A stretch of 64,000 bases of DNA from Tolypothrix campylonemoides VB511288 (GCA_000828075.3 JXCB02000023.1:481937-545936), one strand, 5' to 3'. Positions 8,735-18,161 are shown, numbered from the stretch's first letter. A program made the numbers and translations. The notes: generated from the letters alone by a model not told the origin.

Positions 8735-11086
8735 ATGTCAGAACAACAGTGGACTCTCGCGACAACTGAACAACCGCCAGAATGGTTCATCCAAGCTGTG
8801 AAGCAATATGCACCGACATCAGGTGGACATTTTGCAGCGCAGTTGTTGTGGCAACGAGGAATACGAGAAAAACCACAATTAGCGGCTTTTGTCAATATAA
8901 AAACTTATCAACCCGCGAGTCCGTTTGAGTTTGGGCAAGAAATGCATCTGGCGGTGGAACGGTTGCAACAAGCACGAGACGCTGGTGAAAAAGTTGCTAT
9001 TTGGGGAGACTTTGATGCTGATGGAATCACTTCTACTGGTGTTCTATGGGATGGCTTGGGACAATTCTTTGCCCAAAACACGCAGCTTATTTACTACATT
9101 CCTAATCGCTTGACAGAATCCCACGGGCTGAACTGTCAAGGAATTGAGAACTTGGCAAAACAAGGTTTTCAGTTAATTGTGACCTGTGACACTGGCAGTA
9201 CAAATATTAGTGAAATTATTTATGCGAATCAGCTAGGTATAGATGTTATAGTTACAGACCACCACACCTTACCTCCAGAACGTCCCCCAGTTACGGCAAT
9301 TATTAACCCCCGTTATTTGCCACAGACACATCAGCTATTTCATCTTTCTGGGGTGGCGGTGGCTTACAAGTTGGTGGAAGCCCTATATCAAACCCTGCCA
9401 AATGTCCCGCAACAACCGCTACAGGATTTATTAGATTTAGTGGCGGTTGGGTTAATTGCTGACTTGGTGCAGTTGAGTGGAGATTGTCGCTACTTGGCAC
9501 AATTGGGAATTGGGCGACTGCAAGAGGATTTTAAAAAACCACCAGGAGAAAGACGGCGTCCGGGAGTTGGGCGATTGTTGGAATTGTGCCAGAAAAGTGG
9601 CGATCGCCCCACAGATATTTCCTTCGGTTTGGGTCCGCGAATTAACGCTGTCAGTCGTATTCAAGGCGATGCTTCTTTTTGCGTAGAATTACTCACAAGC
9701 CGCGACCAAAAGCGTGTCAAGGAACTTGCAGAAGTCACAGAATTAGCAAACACCCGTCGCAAATCTTTACAAAAAGATGTTGCCCAGCAAGTCGCGCAAA
9801 AGCTTTCCAAAATGGACTTATCAACCACTAGCGTCATCGTTTTGGAGGACCCTCAATGGGCTGTTGGCGTTTTGGGGTTAGTCGCTGGACAAGTCGCACA
9901 AGAGACAGGACGCCCAACAATTTTGTTGAGTACAGAGGGAGTGGGGGCTGGGGAAGAATCTTCCCAATCACCAATCCCTAATCCCCAATCCCTAGCCCGT
10001 GGTTCCGCGCGTTCGGTGAACTCAGTGGATTTATATCAATTGGTAAAAGACCAAGCACATTTGTTACATCGTTTTGGCGGACATCCCTATGCAGCCGGGT
10101 TAAGTCTCCCAGTAGAAAATATACCTTTATTTACAGAAGCGATTAACCAAAGGTTGCGCCAATCTTTGGGAGGTGCAACCCTGACACCAACTGTGCAAGC
10201 AGACTTGGCTGTCACAGTCGCAGACTTGGGCAAAGAGTTATTTTTGGAACTGAAACTACTAGAACCTTGTGGAATGGGAAACCCAGTTCCGAAACTTTTG
10301 ATTCAAAACTGCTGGTTTGAAAATGCTTGGCATCGCAATCAACAAGATTCGCAGGGGAAAAAGGTACAGTACATAAAAGCCGAGTTTGACATTCGGGATG
10401 ATTCGACAAGAAGCCCTTTTCCTGGTGTGTGGTGGGGACATTATAAGGATGAATTACCTCTAGGAAGATGTGATTGTATCGCTGAACTGGACTATAACAC
10501 CTTCAAAAAACGCTATGAAATCCGACTGATAGCCGTCCGTTCGCGTCAGCAATCAGCAATCAACAATCAGCAATCAGCACTTATACTAGACTGGCGCAAC
10601 CCATTATTAGAAAAAGACTCAGCACTCAGTACTCAGGACTTAGCACTTGTCATTAAAGATTGTCCAACGAGTTGGGACGATTTACGAGTTTGGTTGAGGC
10701 GATCGCTTCACAACCAACAACCTTTGGCGCTGGCTTGGTCTAAACCCGACCCCAAACCACCAGAACAAATTTGGCTTACTCTTGTGGGAATTGCTAAATA
10801 TCTCAGTCGTACAAATCAAACAGTTACCCGTGTCCAGTTATTAGAAAAATTGGGTATCAGCGACCAAACCTTACTTTTAGGGTTAAGAGGTTTAAAATAT
10901 TTGGGTTTCAAAATCTCACGCCAAGACCGTATGTTGGTTTTCACTCAGCATTCGATTCTTGAACCAATGGCGGAAGCTGCTGTGGAAAAATTTTTAGCTG
11001 CTGTTCGGGAAGAACAATTTCAGCAACAGTATTTCGCCGATGTACCCTTATCTACAATTGAGGCGATGGCGCAAGCGTCCGCTTAG
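8735..11086 (+). CDS. recJ: Single-stranded-DNA-specific exonuclease RecJ
   Basis: A 783-residue protein of the DHH phosphoesterase family. Motif I is GDFDADGITSTG, motif II lies near VTCDTGSTN, and the DHH motif is seen in VIVTDHHTLP; the DHHA1 part follows with the glycine-rich FGGHPYAAGLS. RecJ degrades single-stranded DNA 5' to 3' in recombination and mismatch repair. The protein is longer than typical RecJ because of three low-complexity insertions that match dispersed repeats: about residues 407-430 (SPIPNPQSLARG), 605-616 (QQSAINNQQSA) and 628-640 (SALSTQDLALV). All keep the frame. A C-terminal winged-helix-like extension follows, as in other cyanobacterial RecJ. It appears monocistronic. 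Confidence 0.92.
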   Translation: MSEQQWTLATTEQPPEWFIQAVKQYAPTSGGHFAAQLLWQRGIREKPQLAAFVNIKTYQPASPFEFGQEMHLAVERLQQARDAGEKVAIWGDFDADGITSTGVLWDGLGQFFAQNTQLIYYIPNRLTESHGLNCQGIENLAKQGFQLIVTCDTGSTNISEIIYANQLGIDVIVTDHHTLPPERPPVTAIINPRYLPQTHQLFHLSGVAVAYKLVEALYQTLPNVPQQPLQDLLDLVAVGLIADLVQLSGDCRYLAQLGIGRLQEDFKKPPGERRRPGVGRLLELCQKSGDRPTDISFGLGPRINAVSRIQGDASFCVELLTSRDQKRVKELAEVTELANTRRKSLQKDVAQQVAQKLSKMDLSTTSVIVLEDPQWAVGVLGLVAGQVAQETGRPTILLSTEGVGAGEESSQSPIPNPQSLARGSARSVNSVDLYQLVKDQAHLLHRFGGHPYAAGLSLPVENIPLFTEAINQRLRQSLGGATLTPTVQADLAVTVADLGKELFLELKLLEPCGMGNPVPKLLIQNCWFENAWHRNQQDSQGKKVQYIKAEFDIRDDSTRSPFPGVWWGHYKDELPLGRCDCIAELDYNTFKKRYEIRLIAVRSRQQSAINNQQSALILDWRNPLLEKDSALSTQDLALVIKDCPTSWDDLRVWLRRSLHNQQPLALAWSKPDPKPPEQIWLTLVGIAKYLSRTNQTVTRVQLLEKLGISDQTLLLGLRGLKYLGFKISRQDRMLVFTQHSILEPMAEAAVEKFLAAVREEQFQQQYFADVPLSTIEAMAQASA

Positions 11087-11169
11087 GTTTGACGTTTTTC
11101 ACACGATTACTCCCTTCCCGGTCTAAAATTACCTAAATCTCTCTAACTCTTACCTCTGTAAGAAATAAG

Positions 11170-11203
11170 AACCACAGATGGACACAGATGGACACAGATA
11201 AAT
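11170..11203. repeat. Copy of the ACCACAGATGGACACAG repeat
   Basis: Tandem CACAGATGGA units identical to the left end of the element at 8539-8690. The opposite end is missing. Just downstream (11300-11320) is a run of CCCAGT/CCCTAGT heptamers, the same type of short tandem repeat seen at 33162-33281. Confidence 0.55.
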
Positions 11204-11324
11204 CTGTACTTCATCCAAACGAAAAGCGCTATATAGCAACAGCCAAGGTGGTTAGGACATCAACAGATGATAAAACCTAGACACAAAAAACTTTTCACCC
11301 AGTCCCCAGTCCCTAGTCCCCTGC

Positions 11325-11477
11325 TATGAGTACGGACTAGGAGTATATCCGATAGATACTTCATTTGGTACTGTTTTGGGTAATGACGGGCAAAACCCAG
11401 GATATGTGTCTTTACTGGCATATTTACGCGATTATGGTGTCACCGCCGTAGCTCTAGTCAACGAGCGAAATGATTTA
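11325..11477 (+). pseudogene. C-terminal fragment of a serine hydrolase (beta-lactamase/D-Ala-D-Ala carboxypeptidase type)
   Basis: The frame reads YEYGLGVYPIDTSFGTVLG, then NDGQNPGYVSLLAYLRDYG and VTAVALVNERND. This matches the C-terminal part of class C beta-lactamase-like hydrolases, where YGLG...FG and the H/N-x-G-x-x-GY box (the KTG-equivalent region) are conserved. No N-terminal part with the SxxK motif is present: the fragment starts directly after a heptamer repeat and ends at the border of a MITE-like element at 11478. It is a relic. Confidence 0.5.
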
Positions 11478-11644
11478 AGGACTTACGCAAAACCTCTCTC
11501 AAACTCTTATTCCTATGCGAAGACAGCGCACGCTACGCGTTGGCTGAGCCTGCGCTTTGCGCTTACGTGTACTTCTCCTGACGGAGACGCTGCGCGAACG
11601 CGTACGAGTGCGGTTCGTTTTTCCGTGACTGGTGCGTAAGTCCT
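11478..11644. mobile_element. MITE-like element, 167 bp, perfect 12-bp TIRs
   Basis: AGGACTTACGCA at 11478-11489 is the exact inverse of TGCGTAAGTCCT at 11633-11644. Next to the ends are subterminal blocks (ACCTCTCTCAAACTCTTATT on the left, GGTTCGTTTTTCCGT on the right) shared with the shorter element at 40090-40180. The middle is GC-rich and contains another palindromic repeat. An open frame across it is not a gene. No transposase is encoded, so mobility would need one in trans. Confidence 0.75.
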
Positions 11645-11660
11645 GGGAGTAAGGAAAAAT

Positions 11661-12362
11661 TTACTCCCATAATCGACCTTGACGTTCACATTTGAAACGC
11701 CTATTCTGCCAAAAATCCATATTCACCTCTGTTAATCTCATAACATAAGCGCATTTCGGCTGAATAATTGGACTTAAACCTGCCCATAACAAACTACGCG
11801 TAACATCTAATCCTGTTTTCAGCCAAGACTCCTGATTACCTGGAACACCTTGCTCTTGAACAATGTCTGTTTCCACCCAAATACCATGAACACCAAAAAG
11901 AATTTGTGCCATCCATTTAGCTCGTGGTACGTGTGTTGGGGAAGTAATCAGCTTCACCTTGTGTACTCGCCAACGGCGGAGGATCGGAATACTGTAGTAA
12001 AAATTACCAAAGGTAGAATCCGCGCACTTTTCCAACCAAACATTTTGCATTCTTGCAAGCGATTGCCGTTGGAAAATCAACCAAATACAGGGATCGGGAG
12101 AACCTCGAGAAATTAAGATAGGCGTTTGCGGGTATTGTTTTGCCAACTCGGCAACATAAATTTCCCGACTAATGCTACCACCAAGCACAAAAAAGGCATC
12201 TATCTGTTTGGAAGATGCAGAAATAATGGTTATAGTGTTAACAATCAGGCAGACAACTACCACAAAACACAGCCCAAAAATTAATCTTTGTATAAATTGC
12301 CACTTTTTCCGCAATTGCTTTGACACTGAACTGGGTTGAGTGTTTGTCACTTTAGGTTTCAT
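11661..12362 (-). CDS. YdcF/DUF218-family membrane-anchored protein
   Basis: About 233 residues from the preferred start (MKPKVTN, ATG at 12360-12362). An open frame extends 14 codons further to 12404 but without support. One N-terminal membrane segment (LIFGLCFVVVVCLIVNTITI) is followed by a DUF218 domain recognisable from DAFFVLGGSISREIYVAELA and the TPILISRGS strand. Members of this family (YdcF, SanA, ElyC) act at the cell envelope and some affect peptidoglycan synthesis; the reaction is not settled. The domain is predicted to face the periplasm. It is alone between a repeat element and ctpA. Confidence 0.75.
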   Translation of the reverse strand: MKPKVTNTQPSSVSKQLRKKWQFIQRLIFGLCFVVVVCLIVNTITIISASSKQIDAFFVLGGSISREIYVAELAKQYPQTPILISRGSPDPCIWLIFQRQSLARMQNVWLEKCADSTFGNFYYSIPILRRWRVHKVKLITSPTHVPRAKWMAQILFGVHGIWVETDIVQEQGVPGNQESWLKTGLDVTRSLLWAGLSPIIQPKCAYVMRLTEVNMDFWQNRRFKCERQGRLWE

Positions 12363-12662
12363 AAGGTACTCAATACAAGCTTTTTTTCGGAAAGTTGGCA
12401 ACACTAGTTGAGCCAGCTAAGTGCTATTTTAGAAAGTAATATTGAATGCTTAGATCGCACTGATGAAAGCGCCACAAGGTGGCAGTAAGCTTGCGGGAGA
12501 AGTAAGCTAGAGTTAAAAAGCTGGCTCTTGCAGTATGCAGTATTCTCAAGAAACATCAAGGAAAAATGATGAAAAAAGTCTAGTTGAGAAGAAAAACCTA
12601 TAAATTCCTGGAAAGCGGGATTGCTACACTGTCAACAACACTATATATTCCAGCTAATATAC

Positions 12663-14006
12663 ATGAATCGATCTGCGAAACGTTACTCGCCGCTCCAAGT
12701 AGCCTTTCTTAGCGGAGCAATCGCCTCAACCGCTACATTGTCCGCTCTTGGTCCAGTTTGGTGTCGCTCTGTGCGTGCAGCTCTGCAAGATAGCCCGAAA
12801 GCAACACTTGACCAAGTTTGGCAACTAGTGAATCGTGAATATGTAGATGGCTCATTTAACAAACAAGATTGGCTAGCAGTGAGGCAAACTCTGCTCAGTA
12901 AAGACTACACTTCGCGTGAAGAAGCGTACACTGCTATCCGCCAAGCCTTAGAAAAGTTGGGAGACCCTTACACTCGGTTTCTGGACCCCAAACAGTTTGA
13001 GGCTCTAACCAACCAAACATCTGGTGAAGTCACTGGAATTGGCATTCGGATGGAATTGAACGAGCAAACTAAAAAGCTCACCATTATCGAAGCTATAGAA
13101 AATTCTCCTGCACTCAAAGCAGGTATTAAAGCTGGCGATTGGATTGAAGCGATTGACGGCAAACCCACAAGCCAAATGAAAGTGGAAGATGCGTCAAAGC
13201 TGATTCGTGGCAAAGCAGGCACTCAATTGAATTTGCGGCTAGGAAGAAATGGGCAGAGTCCTTTTGATGTGAATCTGACACGGGCAAGTATTGAAGTGCC
13301 GACAGTGCGTTACAGTTTGAAGCAAGAAGGCTCGCGCCGCATTGGTTATATCCGCCTGCGTGAGTTCAGTGCCCATGCTGCAACTCAAATGCGACGAGCT
13401 ATCAGAGATTTAAATGCCAAGCAAGTCGATGGCTATGTCTTGGATCTGCGTAGCAACCCAGGCGGTTTGTTGCAGTCCAGCATTGAAATTGCCCGGATGT
13501 GGATGGATAACGGTGCAATTGTCAAGACAGTGGATCGTAAGGGAGGAAGTGAAGAAACCAAGGCAAATCGCACTGCCCTTACAAAACGCCCCTTGGCGAT
13601 ACTAGTAGATAACAATTCAGCGAGTGCTAGCGAAATCCTCACAGGCGCACTTAAAGATAATAACCGAGCAGTCGTTGTTGGCACTCAAACCTTTGGCAAA
13701 GCTTTAGTACAGTCAGTTCATGAACTGCCAGATGGTTCCGGCGTCGCAATCACCATTGCCCATTACTACACCCCCAAAGGAACAGATATCAATCACAAAG
13801 GAATTGCGCCAGATATCAAATTAGAACTGACACAGGCACAACAGCGTCAACTTGCAGCAAATCAAAATTTGCTGGGAACTGAGAATGATCCTCAATACGC
13901 ACGTGCGCTAGCAGCTCTATCTAGCAACAACTTTGCTCAACCCACTCAGCAAAATCGATCCTTCCAACAACCGATGAGCAATAGCTCAGTAGATTTAAAA
14001 TTTTAA
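12663..14006 (+). CDS. ctpA: C-terminal processing peptidase (S41 family)
   Basis: About 447 residues from ATG 12663 (MNRSAKRYSPLQ); an upstream ATG at 12621 is in frame but gives an unlikely leader. The N-terminus has a signal/anchor segment (FLSGAIASTATLSALGPVWC), so the enzyme acts in the lumen or periplasm. A PDZ domain (GIGIRMELNE to LIRGKAGTQ) precedes the tail-specific protease core with VDGYVLDLRSNPGG, the SASASEIL motif (about residues 319-325) that holds the catalytic Ser, and TFGKALVQ with the catalytic Lys. In cyanobacteria CtpA matures the PsbA (D1) precursor of photosystem II; CtpB and CtpC paralogues exist, so the letter is less sure than the family. Confidence 0.85.
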   Translation: MNRSAKRYSPLQVAFLSGAIASTATLSALGPVWCRSVRAALQDSPKATLDQVWQLVNREYVDGSFNKQDWLAVRQTLLSKDYTSREEAYTAIRQALEKLGDPYTRFLDPKQFEALTNQTSGEVTGIGIRMELNEQTKKLTIIEAIENSPALKAGIKAGDWIEAIDGKPTSQMKVEDASKLIRGKAGTQLNLRLGRNGQSPFDVNLTRASIEVPTVRYSLKQEGSRRIGYIRLREFSAHAATQMRRAIRDLNAKQVDGYVLDLRSNPGGLLQSSIEIARMWMDNGAIVKTVDRKGGSEETKANRTALTKRPLAILVDNNSASASEILTGALKDNNRAVVVGTQTFGKALVQSVHELPDGSGVAITIAHYYTPKGTDINHKGIAPDIKLELTQAQQRQLAANQNLLGTENDPQYARALAALSSNNFAQPTQQNRSFQQPMSNSSVDLKF

Positions 14007-14165
14007 ATCTTAAAATTTTAGCTGAGCTTCCAGATCTTGGATTGGGAATGGCGGACAGAAATTAGGAATTATCAATCATGAATGCTGAATCATAAAAAGT
14101 TCATAATTTATAATTCATAATTCATAATTTTTATTCATCTATCCCTAATCCAAAATCTTAAACGT

Positions 14166-15134
14166 ATGAATAATCAATCAATTGAGATAACCACCCCCAA
14201 CACCTTCTTGCCAAAGGTATCGGTGGTTGTCCCTATTTATAACGGTGAGGCAGATTTACCAGAATTAATCTCTTGTCTGTCGGCTCAAACTTACCCAAAA
14301 CACCAGGTAGAGTATTTGCTGGTGGACAATAATAGTGGCGATCGCACTTTTGCCTTACTTCAACAAGCTGCCGAAAATAGCGAAATCACAATTCGTCCCC
14401 AGAGCGAAAACCAAATCCAAAGCTCCTACGCCGCCCGTAACGCTGGCATTCGTGCCGCAACTGGTGAGATACTAGCCTTTACCGATGCAGATTGTCGTCC
14501 ACAACCTGAATGGTTAAATGCATTAATTGCGCCTTTTGTCAAGCAAGATGTGGTGATTGTCGCCGGTGAGATTGTGGCACTACCAGGAAAAACACTGCTA
14601 GAACAACATGCAGACCGTCAAGACACCCTGTCGCAAAAACACACTCTTGCCCATCCTTTCTGTCCTTACGGTCAAACAGCGAATTTAGCTATACGACGGC
14701 AAGTTTTGGAACAAGCAGGTTTGTTTCGTCCTTATCTAACCAGCGGTGGGGATGCTGATATCTGTTGGCGAATTTTGCAGCAAAACATCGGACGTTTAGA
14801 ATTTACCCCGAATGCAGTTGTCAAGCACCGCCACCGCGCCACACTTAGAGAACTAGAAAGTCAATGGCGGCGCTACGGACGCTCAAATCGCTATTTGCAT
14901 GAACTCCACGGTGTGGATTTGATGCGCGACACTACGCTCACCGAATGCTTCTACCGCTTAGGACGTTGGGTATTGAAGGAATTGCCAAGGGACAGTGTCA
15001 AAGCTTTAGCAGGTAAAGCCAGCCTTGTAGATTTAGTGAGTACCCCTATCGGATTGTATAATGCTCGGGCACGTACTGTTGGGCAACGCGAAGCCAAATT
15101 GCCGGAGAACGCCAAAATAATTGAGTGGTTGTGA
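14166..15134 (+). CDS. Glycosyltransferase family 2
   Basis: A 322-residue GT-A enzyme. The nucleotide-sugar-binding start is VSVVVPIYNGEADLPELISC, and the metal-binding motif is seen as FTDADCRPQ (DxD). A conserved GGDADICWRILQ segment near residue 200 corresponds to the acceptor/base region. There is no membrane segment. Neither donor nor acceptor can be predicted. It lies 160 bases after ctpA behind an AT-rich repeat and is followed by a response regulator, with no polysaccharide genes next to it. Confidence 0.85.
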   Translation: MNNQSIEITTPNTFLPKVSVVVPIYNGEADLPELISCLSAQTYPKHQVEYLLVDNNSGDRTFALLQQAAENSEITIRPQSENQIQSSYAARNAGIRAATGEILAFTDADCRPQPEWLNALIAPFVKQDVVIVAGEIVALPGKTLLEQHADRQDTLSQKHTLAHPFCPYGQTANLAIRRQVLEQAGLFRPYLTSGGDADICWRILQQNIGRLEFTPNAVVKHRHRATLRELESQWRRYGRSNRYLHELHGVDLMRDTTLTECFYRLGRWVLKELPRDSVKALAGKASLVDLVSTPIGLYNARARTVGQREAKLPENAKIIEWL

Positions 15135-15333
15135 CAATTTAGGATTAATTAAGATTTTGGATTACGACTTGAGAAGTTCATGCACGCGCTCAAGGTTCTT
15201 GGTGAAAATAAAATAAATTTCTTCTTACGTCAAAAATTATTCTTGCCTACTTCCCCCACTCCTCATCTCCCTGGTAGCTTACTGTGGTTAAATTTCGCTA
15301 AATTGGAGAAAAGTAGCGCAAAGGAAACGGTAA

Positions 15334-16029
15334 ATGGCAGCACAATTGTTACTGGTAGATGATGAGCCGGGGTTGCGTGAAGCCGTAAAGGACTATTTGC
15401 AAGAAAGCGGTTTTAGCGTTCAAGTTGCCAGTAACGCCCGAGAGGGCTGGGAGTTGGTGCAGCAAAACACACCAGACTTAGTGATTTCTGATATTATGAT
15501 GCCACAGGTGGATGGCTACCAGTTCCTCAAGCAACTGCGAGACGATCCGCGCTTCCGATCGCTACCAGTGATATTTCTCACTGCGAAGGGCATGACAACC
15601 GATCGCATCCAAGGTTATCAAGCTGGTGTTGATGCTTATATACCCAAGCCCTTCGATCCTGATGAACTGGTGGCTGTTGTGGGAAATTTACTCGAACGCC
15701 GCGCCGCTAGAACTCCAGCGCCAACTGAAGAAGGTGAAGCGCCAGATATTACTGAACTCGCAAATCAGATCGCCCAAATTAAAGCTTTGTTAACTCAAAA
15801 AAATGCAATAAACCAATCTCCAGCGCCGTTTGCGATTGACTTGACGCCCAGAGAACAAAGTGTTTTAAACTTGGTGGCTGAGGGGTTGATGAATAAAGAA
15901 ATCGCTCGTCGTTTAGAGACAAGCGTCCGAAATGTAGAGAAGTATGTCAGCCGTTTGTTCAGTAAAACTGGTACTAATAGCCGTACAGAGTTAGTTCGCT
16001 TTGCTTTAGAACACGGTCTAGCAAAGTAG
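15334..16029 (+). CDS. Two-component response regulator, REC plus LuxR-type HTH
   Basis: A 231-residue protein. Residues 4-118 are a receiver domain: acidic pair LLVDDEP, phosphoacceptor Asp in LVISDIMMPQ, conserved Thr in FLTAKG and Lys in YIPKPFDP. Residues 165-230 are a LuxR/NarL helix-turn-helix with LTPREQSVLNLVAEG and NKEIARRLETSVRNVEKYVS. A linker rich in Ala, Pro and Glu joins them. No histidine kinase gene is adjacent, so the partner is elsewhere. It resembles cyanobacterial Ycf29-like regulators, though the assignment is not certain. A hairpin follows the gene. Confidence 0.88.
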   Translation: MAAQLLLVDDEPGLREAVKDYLQESGFSVQVASNAREGWELVQQNTPDLVISDIMMPQVDGYQFLKQLRDDPRFRSLPVIFLTAKGMTTDRIQGYQAGVDAYIPKPFDPDELVAVVGNLLERRAARTPAPTEEGEAPDITELANQIAQIKALLTQKNAINQSPAPFAIDLTPREQSVLNLVAEGLMNKEIARRLETSVRNVEKYVSRLFSKTGTNSRTELVRFALEHGLAK

Positions 16030-16041
16030 TTATGAACAAAC

Positions 16042-16076
16042 AAGGCACAAGTGAACCATCGCTTTGCTTGTGCCTT
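16042..16076 (+). terminator. Hairpin after the response regulator
   Basis: AAGGCACAAG (16042-16051) pairs perfectly with CTTGTGCCTT (16067-16076) over a 15-base loop, 12 bases after the stop codon. There is no clean T-tract, only CCTTTCTATTATCTT, so termination may be weak. Confidence 0.45.
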
Positions 16077-16731
16077 ATGCCTTTCTATTATCTTGTTTAA
16101 AATCTCCGATTACCTATAACGACTTTGATGTCTAGTTTTTCCCCCTGCTTCCCTGACAAACGAAGCTTTTAATTTTGAGGCGGGAGTCATTTCAGGGTTA
16201 GCTAATCATACTTAACTGATTCAAAAATCGCAAATTTTACTGTTTACGCTGACGATCTCTGTTTTTTGCTCAACTTACTCAGCCTTATCTAACTATACGT
16301 CCAAGTTTACCAAAAAAATTCGATCTTATTCAAGCTCCTTAAATTTGAGTAGGAATGATGCGGATACAAAGACTGCTCAAAATTTTCTGGTGAAGTCTAT
16401 AGATAATATTTTGCCTAACGTTTCAGTTATTTTTGTTCACAGTAGTCAACATACTACAGCAAGAAACGGGAATTTTTCGATTTCCTCAATCAATAGGGAA
16501 TCACTTTTAATACACTAAACAAAGTTTTTTACCTAACAAATTACCTTGTAAAACTGTTTTGGTAATAAAAACTTAATTCTAGATTACTGTATTAACCAGT
16601 TGAACACAAGATTTCTTTAGATTTTTGTTTGACTCTCAATAAACCCCGCTTAGAGCCAAGGTATAAATGCAACATTTAGTAGGCACCCATTTGTTTGGGT
16701 AATGCTAAGGACTAATGCAAGCCCCAGCGCT
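16077..16731. other. AT-rich intergenic region, no gene recognised
   Basis: About 650 bases without a credible frame on either strand and without a tRNA-like cloverleaf. It may contain the control region of neighbouring genes, but no operator or promoter can be assigned with confidence. Confidence 0.4.
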
Positions 16732-16842
16732 ATGGTTCGGTTAGTTAAGCAAGCCAAGTCATTATTAGAACAAATCACGCTTAGAGGCAAACGAACACTA
16801 AATCTGATACTCTATGCTCGACACACTCTTTGTCACTGCTAG
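16732..16842 (+). CDS. Possible 36-residue basic peptide
   Basis: ATG 16732 opens MVRLVKQAKSLLEQITLRGK followed by RTLNLILYARHTLCHC. It is basic and amphipathic, and has no clear ribosome binding site. It could be a chance frame; it is listed because the surrounding 800 bases are otherwise empty and the composition is protein-like. No family is recognised. Confidence 0.22.
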   Translation: MVRLVKQAKSLLEQITLRGKRTLNLILYARHTLCHC

Positions 16843-16859
16843 GATGACAACAATTTTAA

Positions 16860-17141
16860 CTATTGACTCACTTCAGCTGAGTTGCGTAAGCGCATGAGCT
16901 GACGTCTCATTTGCGGTGATGCTTTTAACTCAGAAACTTCTTGCGCCTTAACAGTTGCTTGTAAAGTCTCTAAAAAGTCGTCAGACCCCTCGGTTAAAGC
17001 GTCTAGCAGTACCTGCAAAAGTTGATCGCGATCGCTCAACAGACTTTTTTCCTCTATCAAGCGAAATTTTAGATGTATTTCGCACTCATAAACACCTACA
17101 TCGACACTGTTCACCTGCCGTGGTAATGCTTCAAAGTTCAT
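16860..17141 (-). CDS. Small conserved cyanobacterial protein, Asr1734-like
   Basis: A 93-residue soluble protein (MNFEALPRQVNSVDVGVYE at the N-terminus, then EIHLKFRLIEEKSLLSDRDQ, and a helical C-terminus with SPQMRRQLMRLRN). From memory it closely resembles the family of Asr1734 of Anabaena PCC 7120, a small protein reported to influence heterocyst differentiation. I cannot confirm this without a search. No DNA-binding motif is evident. It is transcribed away from leuD, with about 470 bases of AT-rich sequence between them, so its control region should lie at 17142-17400. Confidence 0.75.
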   Translation of the reverse strand: MNFEALPRQVNSVDVGVYECEIHLKFRLIEEKSLLSDRDQLLQVLLDALTEGSDDFLETLQATVKAQEVSELKASPQMRRQLMRLRNSAEVSQ

Positions 17142-17615
17142 AGTTTTTTGGCTTCCTTATACTAGGTGGTAATTTGGTTGAGGAACTATCTTTCAAGCAA
17201 GAATTCTTTATATTTTTTCGACTCTCACAGTTTTTGAATTAACAATTCCTGTTTGTCAACAATCAATTTAATTGCATTTTACTCTCCCGTGTCTTTTCAT
17301 GCTTGGCTTTATCGTCTAGCTTTTGTTGGTGAGCGTGCAATAGGTCTGGTTCAAGTAAACCATAACTATTATTCAGTTTTTAAGATTCCATAGAATAAAG
17401 TTTCTGTAAGAAGTTGTTCGAGCTTTTTAAAGGTTTTTACATCAACTTTATTTAAACGTCAATAACAGTTTGAGTTTTTACTAAAAAGCGAGTGGTAGTA
17501 CGTAAGTAAATCTGCTGAAGATTCTCTATCTAATGATAGCCAGACATTGCTGTACCACAATTCCGTAAAATTACTAAATGTACAATTTATTCATTTAAAA
17601 AGGCAGGAGACCTCA
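17142..17615. other. Divergent control region between the Asr1734-like gene and leuD
   Basis: AT-rich, no coding sequence. It should hold promoters for both flanking genes. I looked for GTAN8TAC (NtcA) boxes and found none. A good ribosome binding site (AGGAGA) for leuD lies at 17605-17610. Confidence 0.4.
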
Positions 17616-18161
17616 ATGACCAAAGTAATTAGGGGTAAGATTTTTGTTCTTGATGACAATATAGACACAGATCAAATCATTCCAGCCGAATATCTCACCT
17701 TAGTTCCTTCCAAAGCGGATGAGTACGAAAAGCTTGGAAGCTATGCTTTAGCTGGTTTACCCGACCGCTACGGCAAATTTATAGTCTCTGGGGAAATGAA
17801 AACAGCCTACCCTATCATTGTGGCAGGAGAAAACTTTGGCTGCGGTTCCTCACGCGAACACGCCCCCATAGCCTTAGGTGCGTCGGGCGTTCAAGCAGTC
17901 GTTGCCCAGTCTTATGCTCGCATCTTCTTCCGCAATTGCGCTGCCACAGGAGAACTTTATCCTTGGGAGTCAGTTGAAAGGCTCTGTGACCATTTTAAGA
18001 CTGGTGAAGAGGTGTCAATAGATTTTGCAACCAATCAATTGATCAACCACACTCTTGGTGAGATATGTAACCTCAAACCTTTAGGAGAAGTTGGACCGGT
18101 GATTGATGCAGGTGGCATTTTTGCTTATGCTCGTCAAACAGGCATGATTCCTTCTCGTTAG
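17616..18161 (+). CDS. leuD: 3-isopropylmalate dehydratase small subunit
   Basis: 181 residues from ATG 17616, which has the ribosome binding site AGGAGA six bases before it; the frame opens upstream at 17547 but that start has no site. The aconitase-swivel domain is shown by DDNIDTDQIIPAEYL at the start and the GENFGCGSSREHAP motif near residue 75. With LeuC it converts 2-isopropylmalate to 3-isopropylmalate in leucine synthesis. Its length and the DNIDTDQIIP start fit the short, archaeal-like type of the family, common in cyanobacteria. leuC is not in this window. ndhM follows in the same direction 65 bases later. Confidence 0.85.
   Translation: MTKVIRGKIFVLDDNIDTDQIIPAEYLTLVPSKADEYEKLGSYALAGLPDRYGKFIVSGEMKTAYPIIVAGENFGCGSSREHAPIALGASGVQAVVAQSYARIFFRNCAATGELYPWESVERLCDHFKTGEEVSIDFATNQLINHTLGEICNLKPLGEVGPVIDAGGIFAYARQTGMIPSR

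Noticed and set aside
11376-11639. Open frame of 87 codons as a gene
   Set aside because: The first part is a hydrolase relic and the rest is the MITE-like element.
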